From Alphaproteobacteria bacterium (GTDB lineage: Bacteria; Pseudomonadota; Alphaproteobacteria; SHVP01), in contig VGES01000006.1 in the NCBI GenBank assembly GCA_016869765.1, positions 1 to 64,000 of the forward strand: DNA of 64,000 bases, written 5' to 3'. This document shows, piece after piece, positions 1 through 9,062 of this stretch (the stretch's first letter is position 1; every line of letters starts with the position of its first letter). The notes beneath the pieces were generated by a model, which searched no databases, was not told where the DNA came from, and saw only the letters and a program-made list of their open reading frames with translations. A program made the translations under genes and the position numbers.

Positions 1-176
1 GCGCCATCGCTGCTGGCCTCCAATCCAGCCAGCATCTTGAATCACGACTCCCCGACCAAGGGAATCCCCGCCGATTCAACCTTTCAGAAACGCGCTCTAA
101 AGCGGGAATTGGCCATAGAACGTCCCTCCCGCGAAAGACATGGGGGTGGTTCGTGGCAAAACCATGACCCTGCGGA

Positions 177-1436
177 TCATGCGGTGGTCGCGCCCGGCAT
201 GGGCGGAGGCGCCGGCCGGGGCGGTGGCTCTGGGAGGGCCTTGGGCGCCAGCACCTCGCGCCCGCCCTCGATGCCTTTGAGAGGAAACGTCCCGAGCGTC
301 TCGAATCCTTCGATCCCGGCAAGATCGGCGAAGGCGCGCGAGACCAGCACCGGGCGCCTCAGTTCCTTGGTCAGGGCCTCGATGCGGGTCACCATGTTGA
401 CGGCCGGTCCGATGACGGTGAAATCCAGTCGTTTCGGCGCCCCGATGTTGCCGTAGATGATATCCCCGACGTGGAGCGAGATGCCGAAGTCGAGGGCGGA
501 CTTGTTTTCGCTGCGACGACGCTCGTTCAACGCCTGCATACGTTGACGTGCGCCGCTCACCGCCTTGAGCGCGCGGGCGGCCACCTGGGCGGGAGTGTCC
601 TCGCTGCCGAGCGGGAAGATCGCCAGGATGGCATCGCCGATGAACTTGAGGATCTCGCCGCCCAGCTCCTCGATCGGTTCACCGACCGCCTCGAAATAGT
701 CGTTGAGGACGGCAATCGTCCAGTCGGTGCGCAATCGCTCGGATAGGTCGGTGAAGTTACGCAAATCACAGAACCACACGACGGCGTTGATGGTTTCGCC
801 CGAGCCACGCTCGATCACGCCTTCGAGTACGCGATGTCCGGTGTTGCGACCGAGATAGACGTCGAGCAGCGTTCGCGACAACTCCCGCATCTGCATCACT
901 TCGAGCGGTCCAGCGAGCGCCCGGACCGCTCGGCGCAGCTCATCGAGATCCCAGTCGCTGAATCCGCCCGGCCGTTTGGTGGCGCAGGCGATTGCGTTCA
1001 CCTGTCCGTCGCTGAAGCGCAGCGGAAACACGACATAGTCGGTGAAGGCCTCATCGACCAGGTCCTTGAGGATCGGAAAGTCGATGACCGCGTCCCCGCC
1101 CTCGAGTCGGCGGCGCAGTTCCTTGCCGGTCTCGAACACCACTTTGAAGGGGCTGGTGGCGAACCGATCGGGGACTTTCCCTTGGTGGTAGCGCGGCGGC
1201 GTGAACGTCCAGACCTTCTGTTCGTCGGCCCGCCAGCGGCAGAGCGCCGCGCGATTGAGCGGGTGCAGCGTCTGCACGATGTAGTTCAAACGCCACAGGG
1301 GAATCCCTGCCTCGCTGATGCGCCGGGAGAAGCCATCGATCAGCGACGCGACGTTGCCACGGGTGAGCCCCTTGCGGATCAACCAATCGGTCACCCATCC
1401 GGACGGTTGCCGCGGTTCGACGTCGTCGATATCCAT
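177..1436 (-). CDS. class III adenylate/guanylate cyclase domain protein (possible longer start at 1505)
   Basis: ORF 177..1505; C-terminal cyclase motifs VVWFCDLRNFTDLSERL, EILKFIGDAILAIFP, LDFTVIGPAVNMVTRIE. Confidence 0.9.
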   Translation of the reverse strand: MDIDDVEPRQPSGWVTDWLIRKGLTRGNVASLIDGFSRRISEAGIPLWRLNYIVQTLHPLNRAALCRWRADEQKVWTFTPPRYHQGKVPDRFATSPFKVVFETGKELRRRLEGGDAVIDFPILKDLVDEAFTDYVVFPLRFSDGQVNAIACATKRPGGFSDWDLDELRRAVRALAGPLEVMQMRELSRTLLDVYLGRNTGHRVLEGVIERGSGETINAVVWFCDLRNFTDLSERLRTDWTIAVLNDYFEAVGEPIEELGGEILKFIGDAILAIFPLGSEDTPAQVAARALKAVSGARQRMQALNERRRSENKSALDFGISLHVGDIIYGNIGAPKRLDFTVIGPAVNMVTRIEALTKELRRPVLVSRAFADLAGIEGFETLGTFPLKGIEGGREVLAPKALPEPPPRPAPPPMPGATTA

Positions 1437-1524
1437 CGCCACAAGATGAGCGTTCGCCGGCCTGCGAACAAGGCCCCACGGCGGCTTGCTCGCAGGGATG
1501 GCCAACGCCTAATGTCGGCGCGCC

Positions 1525-4500
1525 ATGAACCCGGCTGTCACGCCGCGCAAGCTCAAGAAAGTCCTGGTGGCCAACCGGGGCGAGATCGCGATTCGCGTCT
1601 GCCGGGCGGCGACCGAATTGGGCCTGCGCACGGTCGCCATCTATTCCAAAGAAGACCGCTTTGCCCTGCATCGCTTCAAGGCCGATGAGTCCTACCTCGT
1701 CGGCGACGGCCTCGGTCCGGTGCAGGCCTACATGGACGCGGCCGACATCGTGCGCATCGCCCGCGAGGCGCAGGTCGATGCCGTCCATCCCGGCTACGGG
1801 TTTTTGTCGGAGAATCCCGAATTCGCCGAGGCGTGCCGCAAGGCAGGGTTGACCTTTGTCGGCCCGCCGCCCGAGGTCATGCGCCTTCTCGGCAACAAGG
1901 TCGCGGCGCGTGAACTCGCGCAACGGGCGGGCGTGCCGGTGATGCCGGCAACCGGGGCGCTGCCCCACGACGATGCGGCCATCAAGAGACTCGCCCGTGA
2001 CGTGGGCTACCCGGTGATGCTCAAGGCGAGTTGGGGCGGCGGCGGGCGCGGTATGCGCATCGTTCGTCGCGAGGAGGAGCTGCTCGATCTCGTCGCGACC
2101 GGCCGACGCGAAGCCAGGGCGGCCTTCGGCAACGACGAGGTGTTCCTCGAAAAGCTCGTCGAACGCGCTCGCCATGTCGAAGTGCAGATTCTCGGCGATC
2201 GTCACGGGCAGTTGGTGCACCTGTTCGAGCGGGACTGCTCGCTGCAGCGTCGCAACCAGAAGGTGATCGAACGGGCCCCAGCCGACTACCTCCGGCCGCA
2301 GCAGCGAGACGATCTCTGCGCCGCGGCGCTCGCCATCGCGCGGGCCGCCAACTACGTGTGTGCCGGCACGGTCGAGTTCCTGATGGACGCCGATTCGGGG
2401 GCCTTCTACTTCATCGAGGTCAACCCGCGCATTCAGGTCGAGCACACGGTGACCGAGCAGGTCACCGGGATCGATCTCGTCAAAGCCCAGATCCGGGTGA
2501 TCGAAGGGGCGCGAATCGGCTCGCCCGAATCGGGCGTGCCGGCGCAGGCCGACATCCGCCTCAACGGTCACGCGCTCCAGTGCCGCATCACGACCGAAGA
2601 TCCCGAGAACCAGTTCATTCCCGATTACGGCCGCATCACCGCCTATCGCGGGGCCACCGGGTTCGGCATCCGGTTGGACGGCGGGACGGCGTACTCGGGC
2701 GCGGTCATCAACCCGTTCTACGACTCGCTCCTCGAGAAGCTCACCGCCTGGGCGCCGACCGCCGACGAAGCCGCGCGGCGTATGGATCGGGCGCTCCGCG
2801 AGTTCCGCATCCGCGGCGTCAAGACCAATCTCGTCTTTCTCGAAGCGCTGGTGGGCAGTGCACGGTTCACCGCCTGGGACTACACCACGCGTTTCATCGA
2901 CGAGACTCCGGCGTTGTTCGAATTCAAGCCGCGGCGGGACCGCGCGACACGTTTGTTGTCGTTCCTGGGCGAGGTTTTGGTGAACGGCAACCCGGAGGTC
3001 AAAGGCCGGCGCAAACCGGAAGCCTTTGCCGCTCCCCACATGCCCAAGTTGCCAGCCGGGGATCCACCGCCCGGCTCGCGCCAACGCTTCGAACAGCTCG
3101 GACCCAAGGGTTTCGCCGACTGGATGCTCGCGCAGAGGCAACTGCTGATCACGGACACGACCTTCCGTGATGCCCACCAGTCGTTGCTGACCACGCGGCT
3201 TCGCACCGCCGACATGCTGGCGATTGCCCCGTACTACGCCCGGGCGCTGCCGCAGCTCTTGTCGCTCGAATGCTGGGGTGGCGCCACCTTCGATGTGGCC
3301 ATGCGGTTCCTCAAGGAGGACCCGTGGGCTCGGCTCGCGGCGCTACGCGAACGCGTGCCCAACATTCTGACGCAGATGTTGCTGCGTTCGGCCAACGCGG
3401 TGGGCTACACCAACTACCCCGACAACGTCGTGCGGTACTTCGTCAGCCAGGCAGCGACCGCCGGGGTCGACATCTTCCGCGTGTTCGACTCGCTCAACTG
3501 GGTCGAGAACATGCGCGTCGCCATGGATGCCGTACTGGAATCGGGAAAGCTGTGCGAAGCGGCAATTTGTTACACCGGCGATCTCGCCGACCCGAACGAG
3601 TCCAAATACACGCTGCGCTACTACGTCGCGATGGCCAAGGCTCTCGAAAAGGCGGGCGCGCACGTCCTCGGAATCAAAGATATGGCGGGGCTGTGCAAAC
3701 CGGCGGCTGCGCGCACGTTGGTGGCGACCCTGAAACAGGAGATCGGCCTTCCGATCCATTTTCACACGCACGATACGTCGGGCATTTCTGCGGCGAGCGT
3801 GCTGGCCGCGGCCGAGGTCGGGCTCGATGCCGCCGATGGTGCCGTCGACTCGATGAGCGGGCTCACGTCGCAGCCCAACCTCGGGGCGATCTGTGAAGCG
3901 TTGCGCGGCAGCGAGCGGGATCCGGGCTTCGACCGAGCGGCACTACGGAGCGTCGCCACCTACTGGGAAGGGGCGCGACGTTACTACGCGGCCTTCGAGA
4001 GCGATCTCCGCTCGGGCATGGCCGAGGTTTACGAACACGCGATGCCCGGCGGGCAATACACCAATCTGCGGGAACAGGCCCGCGGCCTCGGGATCGACGA
4101 TGCGCGTTGGCCGGAGGTGGCGCAGGCCTACGCCGAGGTCAACACGATGTTCGGCAACATCGTCAAGGTGACGCCCACCTCCAAAGTCGTGGGCGATATG
4201 GCGCTCTACATGGTGACCAACGAGCTCTCGGCCGCCGATGTGCTCGATCCGAAGAAAGACATCGCGTTCCCGGGTTCGGTCGTCGAGTTCTTCCACGGCG
4301 ACATCGGTCAGCCCTACGGCGGTTTCCCCGAAGCGCTGCAGAAGAAGGTCCTCAAGGGCAAAGAACCGCTGCGCGAGCGCCCGGGCAAGGTGCTGCCGCC
4401 GGTCGATCTCGCGGCGAAACGGGCCGAACTCGAAAAGCGCTTGCATCGCCAGGCGTGGGATACCGAACTCGCGTCCTATCTGATGTATCCCAAGGTGTTC

Positions 4501-4995
4501 CTGGAATACGCCGAGCACCGCCGAGCCTACGGCGATGCGGCGGTGCTGCCGACACCGGCGTTCTTCTACGGGCCCCAGGTCGGGGACGAACTCTCCATCG
4601 ACATCGAGCGCGGCAAGACCCTGATCGTCCGCCACCTCGCGATCGGCGAGCCGAACGAGGAGGGGGAGCGCAACGTCTTCTTCGAACTCAACGGTCAACC
4701 GCGGACGGTCAAGGTGCTCGACAAGAGCCTGGCCGCCCACGCACCGGTGCGCCGTCGGGCGGCGGAGGGCGATCGCTCGCATTTGGGCGCGCCGATGCCG
4801 GGGCTCGTGGTGAGCGTGTCGATCGCCAAGGGCCAGAAGGTCGCGGCCGGCGACCGACTGCTCACCATCGAGGCGATGAAGATGGAAACCACGGTATATG
4901 CCGAGTTCGACGGCACGATCAAGGAGATCGCGGCCCCCGCGGGCACACGGGTCGAGACCAAGGACCTGTTGCTGGTGCTGGAGCCGATCGCGTAG
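1525..4995 (+). CDS. pyc: pyruvate carboxylase
   Basis: 1156 aa; biotin carboxylase N-terminus (KVLVANRGEIAIRVCRAA), carboxyltransferase (TDTTFRDAHQSLLTTR), C-terminal biotinyl motif EAMKMETTV. Confidence 0.98.
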   Translation: MNPAVTPRKLKKVLVANRGEIAIRVCRAATELGLRTVAIYSKEDRFALHRFKADESYLVGDGLGPVQAYMDAADIVRIAREAQVDAVHPGYGFLSENPEFAEACRKAGLTFVGPPPEVMRLLGNKVAARELAQRAGVPVMPATGALPHDDAAIKRLARDVGYPVMLKASWGGGGRGMRIVRREEELLDLVATGRREARAAFGNDEVFLEKLVERARHVEVQILGDRHGQLVHLFERDCSLQRRNQKVIERAPADYLRPQQRDDLCAAALAIARAANYVCAGTVEFLMDADSGAFYFIEVNPRIQVEHTVTEQVTGIDLVKAQIRVIEGARIGSPESGVPAQADIRLNGHALQCRITTEDPENQFIPDYGRITAYRGATGFGIRLDGGTAYSGAVINPFYDSLLEKLTAWAPTADEAARRMDRALREFRIRGVKTNLVFLEALVGSARFTAWDYTTRFIDETPALFEFKPRRDRATRLLSFLGEVLVNGNPEVKGRRKPEAFAAPHMPKLPAGDPPPGSRQRFEQLGPKGFADWMLAQRQLLITDTTFRDAHQSLLTTRLRTADMLAIAPYYARALPQLLSLECWGGATFDVAMRFLKEDPWARLAALRERVPNILTQMLLRSANAVGYTNYPDNVVRYFVSQAATAGVDIFRVFDSLNWVENMRVAMDAVLESGKLCEAAICYTGDLADPNESKYTLRYYVAMAKALEKAGAHVLGIKDMAGLCKPAAARTLVATLKQEIGLPIHFHTHDTSGISAASVLAAAEVGLDAADGAVDSMSGLTSQPNLGAICEALRGSERDPGFDRAALRSVATYWEGARRYYAAFESDLRSGMAEVYEHAMPGGQYTNLREQARGLGIDDARWPEVAQAYAEVNTMFGNIVKVTPTSKVVGDMALYMVTNELSAADVLDPKKDIAFPGSVVEFFHGDIGQPYGGFPEALQKKVLKGKEPLRERPGKVLPPVDLAAKRAELEKRLHRQAWDTELASYLMYPKVFLEYAEHRRAYGDAAVLPTPAFFYGPQVGDELSIDIERGKTLIVRHLAIGEPNEEGERNVFFELNGQPRTVKVLDKSLAAHAPVRRRAAEGDRSHLGAPMPGLVVSVSIAKGQKVAAGDRLLTIEAMKMETTVYAEFDGTIKEIAAPAGTRVETKDLLLVLEPIA

Positions 4996-5164
4996 GTAGG
5001 CTCGCCACCGCGAAGAGCCGTCAATCTATTGCAAGAACGGGGCAAGTTCACCGCGCCCCCGCCAGTGCCGGTGTCGCGCGTCCAGCGCCTGTCCTGCACT
5101 CCCAGCTCCCAATTTGGTCGAACCGCCCTTGCGAATCGTGACCTGTAAGATTTATGCTTACAGC

Positions 5165-5383
5165 ATGAGAGAGACGCTGACCGTGAGTCTCCCGCGGCGC
5201 ACCAAGCGCCTCATTGCCCGAGCCGCTGGTGAGGGTGGCATGACGACCAGCGAGTATGTGCGGGTAGCAATTCATAGGAAACTCTGGCAAGACGCGTTGA
5301 TGGAGACACGCCGCGTAGCGGTTCCTCGCGCAAGGGCCAAAGGGGTATTCACAGACGAGGACGTGTTCACGCTCGTTTCGTGA
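5165..5383 (+). CDS. ribbon-helix-helix-like antitoxin candidate
   Basis: MRETLTVSLPRRTKRLIARAAGEGGMTTSEYVRVAIHRKL resembles RHH antitoxins; 4-nt overlap with the PIN gene. Confidence 0.65.
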   Translation: MRETLTVSLPRRTKRLIARAAGEGGMTTSEYVRVAIHRKLWQDALMETRRVAVPRARAKGVFTDEDVFTLVS

Positions 5384-5787
5384 AGGTCGTCTTCGACACC
5401 AATGTCATCGTGGCCGGTATCGTCGCCGAAGGCCTATGTCGAGAAATCCTCGAGACTCATGTTCCCGAGCACAACGTGGTTCTATCGCAGGTGCTCTGGG
5501 ACGAACTCGCGACGACACTCCGAGGCAAGTTTGGTCTCCTCGCCGAGGACTTGCCCATTCTTGCGCTGTATCGTCGGCACGCCATGTGGTGCGAGCCGGC
5601 GCCGCTGGCAGGACCCGTTTGCGACGACGCTGAGGACGATTGGGTACCGGCCACGGCAGTCGCCGGAGCGGTTGAAGCGATCGTGAGCGGCGACGCAGAC
5701 CTCTTGATACTCAAGAGCCACGCGGGCATCGAAATCCTATCCCCTCGTCAATTCCTGGTTCGCCAGTCACCATCGGTACGTCTTTGA
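5380..5787 (+). CDS. PIN-domain toxin (putative TA toxin, PIN family)
   Basis: MKVVFDTNVIVAGI N-terminus, conserved acidic residues DDAEDDWVPATAVAGAVEAIVSGDADLLIL. Confidence 0.85.
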   Translation: MKVVFDTNVIVAGIVAEGLCREILETHVPEHNVVLSQVLWDELATTLRGKFGLLAEDLPILALYRRHAMWCEPAPLAGPVCDDAEDDWVPATAVAGAVEAIVSGDADLLILKSHAGIEILSPRQFLVRQSPSVRL

Positions 5788-5809
5788 GCCACGTGAACTG
5801 ACGCCCGTT

Positions 5810-6350
5810 CTATCCCGAAGGACCTTCCATCGCTCGTAGGAGCGCGGCCACCTCGCCGGGCGTGGTCAGGTGAATGACCGAGCAGCGCGAGCGCTCCACG
5901 GCCGCGGTCACGACCGGCCAATCCGTGCGGTGGTAGCCGACGACGAACCGCAGGAACCCGACATCAAAATGCTCCGGGCACCCGGGCGCCAGATCAGCGC
6001 GCACCCGTCCATAGGATGCCGCGATCCGCCAAAGTGCGCGCCACAGATAGATCGGGCGAAGGAAGGTCGAGCAGGATCGCCGCCTCGGCCCGCGCCAGTC
6101 GATCGCCAACCGTGTTGCGGTAGCTGCCATCGATGATCCAGCGCGGTTGGGCGATCAGCTCCGCGTGGTGGTCACGCCATTCGTCCCGCGGTGTTTGAAT
6201 CCAGCCCGGCCGCCAGAAATGCTGGTCCAAGTGCACCACCGGCAACCCGAGCCGCGGCCCGAGACGACGCGCAAGCGTCGATTTGCCCGAGCCCGGTGGT
6301 CCGAGGACGACGATCCGATCGGCCGATCGAAGAATTTCGGCGCTCACCAA
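5810..6350 (-). pseudogene. P-loop topology-modulation/adenylate-kinase-like ATPase, frameshifted
   Basis: ORF 5994..6350 has Walker A VVLGPPGSGKSTLARRL up to LLDLP; ORF 5810..6130 in another frame continues RPIYLWRALWRIAASYGRVRADLAPGCPEHFD; join at about 6060-6065. Confidence 0.85.
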
Positions 6351-6697
6351 CGGCGAGGCGGCAGGATCTTCACGCCTGAGGGGCTCACGACCGTGCGTGT
6401 GCCGTCCCGTTCGCGCTGAATGACCGTGACACCCTTCGAGTTGACGATGGTCTTCTCGTTGGGCTTGCTGAACACGTAGTTCGTGTCGCCGTTCTTGCCC
6501 GTATAGACGTAGCTTTTTTCGCTAGACGAACTCGACGACGTCGAGCCGCTGGAATAGCTCGACGTGCTCGATGAGCTGCCGCTCGAATACGAGGGCGTAT
6601 AGGACGGCGAATAGCAGCCGTTCTGGCACCAGTTGGCGCAACCGCCGAGGCCCGCCACCAGGCCGGACAACGCCACGATCGTCAGGGTTCTCACCAT
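6344..6697 (-). CDS. Ser-rich lipoprotein-like hypothetical protein
   Basis: signal/lipobox LSGLVAGLGGCAN then Ser/Tyr-rich low-complexity stretch; start at MVRTLTIV. Confidence 0.6.
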   Translation of the reverse strand: MVRTLTIVALSGLVAGLGGCANWCQNGCYSPSYTPSYSSGSSSSTSSYSSGSTSSSSSSEKSYVYTGKNGDTNYVFSKPNEKTIVNSKGVTVIQRERDGTRTVVSPSGVKILPPRRW

Positions 6698-6760
6698 GAG
6701 CACCTCCCCGCGCCTGTAAGGGTTGCGGGCGATCATGGCAAATCTTTGGCGAATGCTAGT

Positions 6761-7027
6761 CTAGCGCGGCGAAACGGCGCGGAGCCCCTGTTTGACTGCC
6801 GCCATGTCATCCTCGAGGTCGCGAACTCGCGTCAACAGCGCCGCGTGGTCCTGGGCCAAATCGAACAGCAAGTCCTGGGTCTGGCGCAGCTCGAGCTCGA
6901 GCTGTACGACCCTGGCTTCGAGGGTCCGCGGCGGACTGAGCCGCAGGGGAAGGGGGTCGGCCGCGTGGCCGACCGTCCATCCCAGGGCGAGCGCCGCCGC
7001 TAGGGCAACCGTCGTCGGCCATTTCAT
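6761..7027 (-). CDS. small secreted coiled-coil hypothetical protein
   Basis: MKWPTTVALAAALALGWTVGHAA signal peptide then heptad-like LEARVVQLELELRQTQDLLFDLAQ. Confidence 0.55.
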   Translation of the reverse strand: MKWPTTVALAAALALGWTVGHAADPLPLRLSPPRTLEARVVQLELELRQTQDLLFDLAQDHAALLTRVRDLEDDMAAVKQGLRAVSPR

Positions 7028-7089
7028 CGGACTCTCCGTGTGATGTCTCCGTAAACGTCTATCTGGCGCCACTCGCGTCGGGCGTCAAT

Positions 7090-8322
7090 TCACTCGTAGC
7101 GGAGCGCGACGATCGGGTCGAGTTGCGCCGCCTTGCGCGCCGGATAGAAACCAAAAAACACCCCGACAGCGCCAGAAAACCCGAACGCCAGGACCAGCGA
7201 CAGGGGCTCGATCAACGTCGGCCATCCGGCCAGATTGGCGATCAGCGCCGAGGCCAGGATGCCGATGCCGATGCCGACGATGCCGCCGATCAACGATAGC
7301 GTCACCGCCTCGACCAGGAACTGGAGCAGAATGTCGCGTCGACGCGCGCCGACGGCCATGCGCAGGCCGATTTCGCGGGTTCGTTCGGTCACCGACACCA
7401 GCATGATGTTCATGATCCCGATCCCCCCGACGAGCAACGATACCGAGGCCACAGCGGCGAGCAGGTAGGACAACACCCGCTGCGAGGCTTCGCGCGCCTC
7501 CATGATCTCGGACAGATTTCGTACGTTGAAGTCGTCCTCTGCGCCGGGCTGGATGTTGTGGCGTTGCCGCAGGCTGCTCGTGACCTGCTCTTCGACGACC
7601 TTGGCGTCGGCTCCGTCCTGCAGTTTGACCAGGATCTGCGCGACGCCGGTGGGTCGGGTCTGCAAATTGGCGCCGATCACACGCTTACGGGCGGTCGACA
7701 GCGGCACGAGCGCGACGTCGTCCTGATCCTGGCCGAAGGAATTTTGTCCCTTCTTCGCCAGGACGCCGACGACGTCGAATGGCACGTTCTTGATCCGCAC
7801 CATGCTACCGACGGGGTCACTGTTGACGAACACGGCTTTGGCGACGGTCTCACCCAGGACGACAACCTTGGCGCCTGCCCGGATGTCCTCCTCGGTGATG
7901 GCGCGGCCGGCGACCAGTTCCCAGTCGCGGGCCGCCATGAAATCCGTCGTGACGCCCTGGATCGCGGTCCACCAATTGTCGGCGCCATTGACCACTTGCG
8001 CACCGCCCCGCACGGTCGGCGCGGTCAGCACGACTCCGTCGATCAGCGTCAACGCTTCGGCGTCTTCCTCGGTCAGGTTGTACGTGGTTCCGGCCCCGAG
8101 GCGGGCCCGCCCGTCTCGACTTGAAGCGTTGAACACGATGATCAGATTGGCGCCGAGGCTGCGAATTTGCGCCGATACGCGATCCTGGGCGCCGGAGCCG
8201 ACGGCGACCATGGTGATGACCGCGCCGACGCCGATGATGATGCCCAGCATGGTGAGCGCGCTGCGCAGCACGTTGATGCGGAGCGCGCGGAGGGCCACGA
8301 GGAGGTTCGCAAGAACGTTCAT
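7090..8322 (-). CDS. MacB-like ABC transporter permease
   Basis: 410 aa; LRSALTMLGIIIGVGAVITMVAVGSGA and C-terminal FtsX domain (NIMLVSVTERTREIGLRMAVGARRRDIL). Confidence 0.93.
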   Translation of the reverse strand: MNVLANLLVALRALRINVLRSALTMLGIIIGVGAVITMVAVGSGAQDRVSAQIRSLGANLIIVFNASSRDGRARLGAGTTYNLTEEDAEALTLIDGVVLTAPTVRGGAQVVNGADNWWTAIQGVTTDFMAARDWELVAGRAITEEDIRAGAKVVVLGETVAKAVFVNSDPVGSMVRIKNVPFDVVGVLAKKGQNSFGQDQDDVALVPLSTARKRVIGANLQTRPTGVAQILVKLQDGADAKVVEEQVTSSLRQRHNIQPGAEDDFNVRNLSEIMEAREASQRVLSYLLAAVASVSLLVGGIGIMNIMLVSVTERTREIGLRMAVGARRRDILLQFLVEAVTLSLIGGIVGIGIGILASALIANLAGWPTLIEPLSLVLAFGFSGAVGVFFGFYPARKAAQLDPIVALRYE

Positions 8323-9062
8323 GCCGCCTCCCCGGGAAACGCGCTGAGCTGGGCTGCCGCGTCGTGACGCTCGGCCACGCGGTCGTCGGCCCGGACTTCG
8401 CCATCGCGGAAGGCGATGACACGGCGTGCGAAACGCGCGATGTCGGACTCGTGCGTGACCAACACGACCGTGGTGCCGCGCGCGTTCAACTCCTGAAGGA
8501 TCGCCATGATCTCGACGCCGGTACGGGTGTCGAGTGCCCCGGTCGGCTCATCGGCCAGGATCAACAGCGGGTCGTTCACGAGGGCACGCGCGATGGCCAC
8601 GCGCTGCTGTTGGCCGCCCGACAACTGGCTGGGGTGGTGGTGAGCGCGTTCGGCCAAGCCGACGCGGGCCAACCGCTCCGATGCCCGCTGCCGCCGCGTG
8701 TCAGGCGCCAGACCCGAGTACAGCAGTGGCATTTCCACGTTGTCGATGGCGCTCGTCCGGGGCAGCAGATTGAAGCTCTGGAACACGAAGCCGATCTTGG
8801 CGTTTCGCACCCGGGCAAGTTGATCGGTGTCGAGTGTCGCCACGTCGACGCCGTCGAACCAATGCTCACCCGCGGTCGGGCGATCGAGGCAACCCAGCAG
8901 GTTCATGAACGTCGACTTGCCCGAGCCCGAGGGTCCCATGATCGCCACGAACTCACCGCGCCCGATCTCGAGCGATACGTTGCGCAACGCCCGAACGACC
9001 GAATCGCCCATGTGATATTCGCGGGCCAGGTTTCGCGTGCGAATGAGGGCCTCGTCGCTCAT
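8319..9062 (-). CDS. MacB-type ABC transporter ATP-binding protein
   Basis: Walker [10 protein letters not shown], signature [15 protein letters not shown], Walker [13 protein letters not shown]; start at MSDEALI. Confidence 0.95.
   Translation of the reverse strand: MSDEALIRTRNLAREYHMGDSVVRALRNVSLEIGRGEFVAIMGPSGSGKSTFMNLLGCLDRPTAGEHWFDGVDVATLDTDQLARVRNAKIGFVFQSFNLLPRTSAIDNVEMPLLYSGLAPDTRRQRASERLARVGLAERAHHHPSQLSGGQQQRVAIARALVNDPLLILADEPTGALDTRTGVEIMAILQELNARGTTVVLVTHESDIARFARRVIAFRDGEVRADDRVAERHDAAAQLSAFPGEAA

Noticed and set aside
1051-3177. 708-aa minus-strand ORF opposite pyc
   Set aside because: Antisense shadow ORF of high-GC codon usage; Arg/Asp/Gly/His-rich sequence with no recognisable domain, overlapping a clear pyruvate carboxylase.
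6520-6600. Short repetitive tcgacg/ctcgat-like tract as a CRISPR or tandem repeat
   Set aside because: It is the codon repetition of the Ser-rich stretch; no constant repeat/spacer structure.
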